Below are positions 57,269 through 64,000 of a DNA stretch of 64,000 nucleotides, one piece after another. Position numbers and translations under genes: made by a program. The notes beneath the pieces are model-generated. The model made no database searches. It saw nothing but the letters and a program-made list of their open reading frames with translations, and was not told where the DNA came from. Origin of the DNA: Rhizophagus clarus (taxonomy: Eukaryota > Glomeromycota > Glomeromycetes > Glomerales > Glomeraceae); assembly GCA_015698045.1 (NCBI GenBank), contig BLAL01000252.1, positions 1,240,001 to 1,304,000 of the forward strand, given 5' to 3'. Every line of letters begins with the position of its first letter. Position 1 is the first letter of the stretch.

Positions 57269-60200
57269 TTAACCAGATAATACGCTAACAACAAATCCAG
57301 TTTGTGTACCCTTATTAGCTCTTTCCCATTTTTCGGCTTCTTTTTCTCTTTTCAAATTTCTAACAATATTTTCCAATTTTTTCTTTTCTTCAGTTTCACG
57401 ATGTAATAATTTTTGTTGTTCAACTCTTAAATCTGCCATCATTTTTCTGAATTCTTTTCTTAATGTGGCTGTTGTGGCAGGTTCACTAATAGCGTCTATA
57501 CCCATATTCTTGAGTTTTTCATCCGCTAATTCATTCTCTAATTTTTCACATTTCTTTTGTAAATTATCAACTGAATTCTCTAATTTTTGCCTTTCGCTGT
57601 CGAAATCAAGAAAATTTCTTGTTAATCGATCAAATTCTTTTAATATACCATCTAATTCTGTTTGCATTGTTTCTGATCGTTTTTCTAACGATGCTTCTCT
57701 CATGGAAAATGCCTCTTGTGCTTTCTCTAGGGTATCCCTTGATTGTCTTAACTGAGCTTCAAGTTTTTCTTTGTCATTCCGTAAATTCTTTAATTCTTCA
57801 TGTGCTGCTTCAAGTTCTTCTTTAAGATTATTCAAATCACCTCTTCCTGAATTTTCAACTCCATCATTTCCTTCATTATTATTGTTAAATTTCGATGTTT
57901 CACCATCAGCTGCAGCTTTCAATTCAGCGAGTTCTGTCTTAAATTTCACAATATCACTCTCCAACCGATTTATAGTAACTTCTCTTTGATCTAAAGTTCT
58001 TGTTTTTGATTTCAACATTTCTTCCAAATCCTTAACCGTTTGTGACACATTATTCTTATCTGTTGTGGTACTCGTTAAATCATCACGAAGTTTTTTAATG
58101 ATTATATCTCTCTCTTTCAATTGAGCTTCATATTCTTGCTCTTGAGTGGCTAATTGTTGTTGAAATTCTTCTTTTATAGTAGTACCATCATTAACAACCT
58201 GTAACACGGATTGTCTCTTCATAATAGCTTCAAATTTACGAACTTTTTCTTGACTTGTCATTAATTGTTCGCGTAATGATTCCAATTCATTACGCGTTTC
58301 ATTTTCTCTTTCGTTAGTTGACTGAACTTGAGATTTAGCGGATTGTGCTTTTTCTTCAAGGTCTGCCAATTTCATTTTTGTTTCCTCAAGTTCTTGTTGT
58401 GTATTTTTCAATTCCTGTTTAATTTTATCTTGCCCTTTCAATTCTGTCATTTGTTCGTGTAACCTTTCCAATCGAGATTGCAATAATGATGCTTGATCAT
58501 GTAATCTACGATTTTCTTCTTTGACAGCACGTACCCTATTTATAAATTCATCTAATCCGAATTTATTCTTACTCGAGTAATCATTAGAGTCAACATCAGG
58601 TAAAATATTAAATAAATTTTTCAAATGATCCATCATTTCTTCATATTCTCGAGTCGTTTGTTTCAATTTTAATTCCAAATTTACATTAGAATTCTTCTCA
58701 TTGATTCCCCTTTCATTTTGTCTTTGTTCCATATCTTTAATTTGTTGTTCTAAATCCTGAACTGATTTAACTTTTTCCTTCAACTCATTAATTTCATTTT
58801 GTGCATTTGAATTTTTTGTTTTTTCTGTCTTAAGTTTTTCTTGCGTACTATTCACATTATTTAAAGCTTCTTGTAATTGATTTTGTAATGTCTTAGATTC
58901 TTCATCCGACTTATTTTTTACTGAATTGATTTCTTGCTCCATTTTATAAATTTTGAACATATAATTTTCCAATGCCTTTTCTAATGCGGATAAATTCTCT
59001 TCAATATTTTTGTATTGCTCTTTTTGAAGATGTTGAGTTGCCGTGGTCATTGTAGATAATCGATAAAAACTTGAAGTTCCTGAAAACTGTTCATCGGAAT
59101 CTTCATTGTCAGATCCAGAACCAAAATTATTTTCTTGATTATTAACTTTATGTTTTCTTAATACCATATCCAATCGACTTCCAATTTCTTCAAGTTCAGT
59201 TCTCAATTCAGCTATGGTCCTTTCACGAGCTTCGGCTAACGTATCATCAGCTTTTGTTTTTAATTCTTCAATCTCTTTATCTTTTCGTTTTAAAGCCATT
59301 CTTGCTTCTGCTAACGTTTGATGAACATTCTGTAAAGCATTCTCCAAATTTGAAATTTTCTCCGATAAAGCACGATCTGATTCATTAATATTTTCATCAT
59401 CATTATTTTCACCATCATTATTAACTCCCATGATTTCATTAAATAAATTATCGATTCCATTGTTACCCACTTTTGATTTTGGCAAATTTTGTGGTGAATA
59501 AGGTGGATATTGGGAACTTTTTTCTTCCAATTTTCGTATTCCTAAACTAAGTACACCAGCCATATGTTGTAATAATCTTCTTTGAACTTCACCAGCTCGT
59601 TGTGTTAATTTCCATAATTCTGTTGCAACTTGATCTACTTTACGATTTGCTGTGGCTAAATGATCTGTTGCTTGCCTTGATAATCTTTTGTTTGATGCAT
59701 GAAGTCTCGCAAGTGAGCTAGCTGCTTCCCGAATTTTTGATTCCAATGAAAGTTTTGAAGTCAATGCCGTTATACGATTTGTTAATAATGAATGATCCTG
59801 AGGTATAAAATAAAGTTTGTATATTCAATGTATGTAAAATGTTAAAATTAAAAGTCTAATTAATAAATAATGCAAACCTTTTTGAGTTCTTCAACTTCTT
59901 CTAAACTCAGGATCTCAAAATCTTTTGAATCAATGACAGCTTGAGAGATTAAGATTTGCATCAACATTTCATCAGCTGTATCCAAGAAAGAACTTCCTGG
60001 AACCTTTGGAGAATTTAACGAAAGCATAGCTTCAGAAGAGGCTAGTAGATCATTAGCAATGGCCAATGACGGCAACTTAACTTTTGGTGGAGTAGTAGTA
60101 CTGTTAGAATTTAAATCTGCATGTCCAACCGAGGTGGGGGAATTCATAGTATAGAAACTTTGTTCTGAACTACGTATCTTTGAATTGGGTGTTTGATTTG

Positions 60201-60657
60201 ATTTAATAGATTCTTCATCTTCATCTTTTTCAGGTAAAGAAGGTAAATCACGTTCTATTGAAATCGAAGAATTCAATGAAGCAGTGTCCGCAGAGGGACG
60301 TGAACGAATAGAAGAATTTTTCGATATTATCGATGAATTAGATGCATTTTGAGTTGATACAATTGGCGCATTTGTTATTGTCATTGTACTCATTACAGGC
60401 TGAACAATAGTAGTTTGTGTTGAACTACTTATAGGTGTAGTAAGGGCATTTTGATTTCTACCAAGTGAATTAGCTGAATTACTATGTCTTAATGGTGATT
60501 TTGCAGGAGCTTTTGGAACTTGGTTTAAAAAGCTTTGTTCAGCTAGCTTGTCCGTTTTTGAAGTTTGTGGAGGGACCGAAGAATCCTCGTCTTGTTCCGA
60601 TAACACGGGTACTGGTTTTCGTTTTACAAAAGAGTTGCTACTATTTAACGAAGACAT
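57269..60657 (-). CDS. Uds1-domain ('up-regulated during septation') coiled-coil protein, 2 exons
   Basis: Exons 60657-59878 and 59797-57269 give 1102 residues (donor GTTTGC, acceptor TCAG, phase 0). The start is ATG 60657; the frame is open a little further without another ATG. Residues 1-230 are Ser/Thr/Pro-rich and probably disordered. The Uds1 domain spans the junction: DTADEMLMQILISQAVIDSKDFEILSLEEVEELKK joined to DHSLLTNRITALTSKLSLESKIREAASSLARLHAS. Beyond residue 350 nearly all is heptad-rich coiled coil, ending in a basic segment. Relatives in filamentous fungi are linked to septation and cell-cycle-regulated expression; here a scaffold at division sites or microtubules is inferred. 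Divergent from TRAPPC10, with a (TA)n run at 60895-60911 between them. Confidence 0.88.
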
Positions 60658-61099
60658 TCTTGTATTTTGCAATACAAGCTATCATTAATATTAAACGAAC
60701 AAATATACTTTTATTTTGTGATTCTTAAAAAAAATTTGAAAAATTTTTATTAAGAAAATTGGAAAGAGGGGTCAATTTATAAATTTTGAAACATATATAT
60801 AAATATAAATTGATAAATCGACGGTTCCTTTTTATAACAAACTATAATAAAACAGATTAGTTTTTGAGTTTGTTACACCAATACATCAACCATATATATA
60901 TATATATATACGGGTAAATGCCAATGAAGAAATGAAGTCGTTATATATAAAAGCTTAAAATGCTAGTCACACATTAAATAACCAATATATGCCAATTAGA
61001 TTTAGTTCTTATCAAGATCAGTGTAACGGGGAAGTCTATAATTTCTGTATCTATAATTTAAGCTTTATCATTTATGATAAAAAATTTTTTTTTGTTATA

Positions 61100-64000
61100 A
61101 TGGTCGTATTGGATGGAAAAAAAGTTACGGTTACCTGTAAGAAATTAATTATATTAATTACATTATATAATTTTTCTTTTCGATCCTATTAATAAAGTCT
61201 AATTTAATAAATAGATACTGATGAATTCGGTATCTGGCAACATCTTGCTGACGACTTTCGACAACACCTTCCTCTAAGAAATTTACATTGGAAGTCAGCT
61301 AAAGGTCCTGTGCGTAACATACCAGTTTTAGGCGTGGACTTAAAGCGTTTTAACACGGAGACAACGGAAAGGTCTCACATGTTGCCCGAAACTTTACCAT
61401 ATCTTAATTTATACTTTGTTAATTGTGATGTAGGCATTAAAGCTTTTTTAATTATTTAATGTAAAATTCGTCATTTTTACCAATTTAAAATTGATTTAAA
61501 TCTAGGATAATGAAACATATCGTCAAATAGTTAAGACACAAATTCGTGAATGGTTAAATATTGCTGAATCTAGACGTAATCAAGAATGGTTAATTGTTTA
61601 TGTAACTAAACAAGAAAATTTTCGAAACCCTGCCAGATATTTTAACATGAAGGGAACTGTTTTTGATAAGATTAAAGCAGATTTTAATACAAAGCGTGAT
61701 AGGTAAGAAAGAATTCGATTTTTTTTATCATTGATTAATATTCAACATAAACCGATTGTATTGTTAGGTGTGTACAACTAAGATTGTCTGAAAGTGAATC
61801 TGAAGATTATGAAGCATGGCAAGAGTTAATAGCTAAAATAAAAGAAGGGATATTAAGTAGCTTTGATCAATTTTTTAAACAATATGAAGAAGACATTCGA
61901 AGATTGGATTCTCAAAGAAGTATGATTGGATGGAATTATTGCACATTTTTTATATTAAAGGTAAAGTAAAACTTTATAATAGCATAAAATTCATTCATTC
62001 ATTTATTATTATTGACCATTTAGGAGGGCTTGGCTTTAACTTTTGAAGTTATGAATATATTTGAGGATGCGTTAGTTCAATATGATGAATTAGAAGCATC
62101 ATTTTTCCAAGTTTTAAAAGGTTTGGTGTATTTAAATTTTAGAGTTTTATATAATATATTTTCTTATTTATTATGTTAATCAGATAGGGCACTTGCCTGG
62201 TTTGGTAACTTTGGTGCTACGGATCCAAATGATGATAGTGCTAATATTTTAGACGTCAAAAAGAAACAGTACAGAGATCTTATAATGCAAAATTCGATTT
62301 CCGAATTTGATTTTAGATGTTATCTTTTTGCAAGACAATGTCAATTATTAGGAAGATTACACAAGTCTGTTGAAATATGTCGAAGAGCACAAATTTTCAT
62401 TTCAACTTTTAGCAGGTCAATCAAAGAGCATCAAGCAAACGTAGGGGAATATTTTTTAGAATCGTGGATCTTTTCTTCTTGCATGAGCGTTGTTAATGAA
62501 TGTGAGGAATTGGCACCGTTGACTTCAATGGATGATTCTAATACAATAGCATTCAATGCTGCTAAAGGAGAGCTATTAGACTTAGCAAGAAAGCAGGTTG
62601 ATTATTATTTTTTTACTTCCATAGGCGTATTCATATATTATTTGGATTGATTCGTGTTGCTAAATTGGTTGGGTGTTGCAATTCAATGATAGTTGTCGAT
62701 TTTGACACTTCCATATTGCCATTGCCCAGTTAATAACAACTTAAATCAAAGGATGGGAATGAAGATTGATTTGAAATTTTCATACAAAATGTTCTATAAA
62801 AGACTTCAAATAATTGGATTCAAATAAATTAATTAATGAATACACCAACATCATCTTTTTTTAACATATATTATTTGTTTTAATAGCTTGATAAGATTGG
62901 AATTTTCTATGATCATTTACCGGCTTCGCTTCCATTTACGACATCTCTAAATGAAACGATTCCAACCTCTCCTAATGAAGATAATGAAACTAAAAAAAAA
63001 TTCGTTATTACTAATAAGGAATTACAAGAAGCCATAGATTCACAAAATGATTTTGATGTTCTTTATTTAGTAAGCAATATCTGCTTTTCAATGTAAATTT
63101 TTAATTTTATCATTGCATTATATCGATAATATTGATAATATTGACAGAAACGTGTTTTTTTCACCATAACAAGTCATTGACAAATAGAGCATTAAGAGCT
63201 TATGAAGGTAGTGCACGTCTTCGAAGTTTATTGCGATTACAAGGCGATGTCGCCGCATTACATTTGTAAGCAAATTCTATATAATGAGTTTTAATTATCG
63301 ATTTTCATTAAATCAAATTTAATGATTCGTACATTTTTAGTCATCGTAAACAGTATGAGGATGCGGTACAAGTGATGGAAGATATTCCATGGCGTTATGG
63401 TGAACAAGGATGGATTGTTGTTGAAAACAATCTTTTATTTAAATTTGCTGCATGCCAAAAAGAATTGGGTCAAACTAGGAGATATCCTTTATTTTTGTTC
63501 ATAAAATAAAATTCTCTCTCTTTTTTTTTAATTTTATCTTTAATAATTTGATTTTTAAATCAACACTTATGTGGGATCATGCTTGTCGTTACTAAGAAAT
63601 TATTCCTTATTAACAAATGAAGAAATTGCATTTTACGCAGATGAAGTTAAAAACCTTTGCAGCACACTCGAAAAAGGCGAAGGTGCGAATTAATTTTATT
63701 TTCTGTATTTATTTAGTTTACTTAAAAAAAAAAAAAATTATGAGAATAACTTATGTTTACTATTTTAGAAATCAATCGTCAATTCAAACCAATATTTGCT
63801 GTATCAGTATCATCTATTGTTGACGATATAGGAGATGAAGATGGACCATATTTATCAGTTGAATTAACTAACAATTTATCTACGGTATGATATAAACATA
63901 ATTTAGTATTTGTTTTTCGGTAGAATACAACATCAATAATTAAATTTAGGTTTCACATTAATAGTCCTTTACTTTCGATCAACTTGCGATTCGGTTGGTT
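61100..64000 (+). CDS. TRAPPC10: TRAPPC10/Trs130 (TRAPP II subunit), 5' part, 12 exons in window
   Basis: Exons 61100-61136, 61215-61438, 61506-61702, 61768-61960, 62024-62120, 62184-62596, 62887-63069, 63174-63265, 63341-63481, 63567-63682, 63769-63884 and 63965 onward give 615 residues in frame to the window end. Diagnostic start: VTVTYTDEFGIWQHLADDF…LPLRNLHWKS, then WLIVYVTKQEN, the KGTVFDKIKADFN segment, FFILKEGLALTFE, ALVQYDELEA and ARQCQLLGRL. TRAPP II is a Rab11/Ypt31 exchange factor and tether at the trans-Golgi. The intron 63482-63566 begins ATATCCTT and ends AC, the U12 AT-AC type; only this choice keeps the frame (…GQTRSYVGSCLSLL…). The C-terminal half lies outside. Upstream 60658-61099 is the shared promoter with the Uds1 gene. 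Confidence 0.92.
63482..63566 (+). other. Probable U12-type AT-AC intron in TRAPPC10
   Basis: 85 bp. The 5' splice site ATATCCTT is an exact match to the minor-spliceosome consensus, and the 3' end is AAC-AC. Branch candidates are TCTTTAAT (63537-63544) or TTTTTAAA (63552-63558), the latter about 10 bases from the 3' end. No GT-AG alternative keeps the reading frame. Confidence 0.75.

Noticed and set aside
57465-57989. Plus-strand frames of 68-96 codons
   Set aside because: Antisense shadows of the Uds1-domain coiled-coil gene.

Overview
This is nuclear DNA of an intron-rich, very AT-rich fungus, most likely an arbuscular mycorrhizal fungus (Glomeromycotina, close to Rhizophagus irregularis). 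The evidence is short introns of about 60-110 bp, several F-box/LRR-type genes, a kinase fused to Sel1 repeats, a Crinkler-type effector relic, a MATA-HMG-like box, and an accessory block packed with decayed transposons. The assignment rests on recognising families, not on a search. No rRNA, tRNA or CRISPR was found.

Layout. (1) 0-5 kb: a RING/TRAF-zinc-finger/LRR gene on the minus strand and a secreted class 3 lipase on the plus strand. (2) 6.7-14 kb: a decayed Myb/SANT-like gene, then a minus-strand fossil of a retrotransposon gag (CCHC knuckle and gag domain) with many in-frame stops and a small MITE inside it; further decayed coding lies beyond. (3) 14-31.3 kb: no ordinary gene, but a stack of foldback-like DNA elements with long inverted ends and tandem repeats. 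Two have clear borders: 21473-26053 (14-bp TIR, TAA duplication) and 26171-31271 (17-bp TIR, 8-bp duplication, hAT-like). Inside are arrays of tandem micro-exon/intron units, on the minus strand at 14.6-16.3 and 27.2-28.5 kb and on the plus strand at 18.1-19.4, 20.7-21.05 and 29.2-29.9 kb. (4) 31.6-32.85 kb: a broken Crinkler-like gene. (5) 35-64 kb: a mostly ordinary gene-dense arm: F-box, dihydroxyacetone kinase (12 exons), CNL2/NKP2 kinetochore protein, F-box, MLKL-like pseudokinase with Sel1 repeats, a frameshifted HMG box, two RNase III-like genes flanking a 13-exon kaptin (KICSTOR) gene, a third F-box gene, an Uds1-domain coiled-coil septation protein, and the 5' part of TRAPPC10/Trs130, which is cut by the window end.

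Functional themes. The housekeeping genes cover glycerol/DHA metabolism, kinetochore, TORC1 nutrient signalling (kaptin), Golgi trafficking (TRAPP II) and septation. The expanded families (F-box, kinase-Sel1, RING-LRR, HMG, CRN) are those typically amplified in these fungi. Exon borders were set by hand from splice motifs, frame continuity and family conservation. Almost every premature stop in the decayed genes can be explained by one C-to-T change, which suggests a deamination or RIP-like process on repeats. The most unusual structure is the micro-exon arrays, whose 5' splice sites sit in hairpins with varying but still pairing arms.
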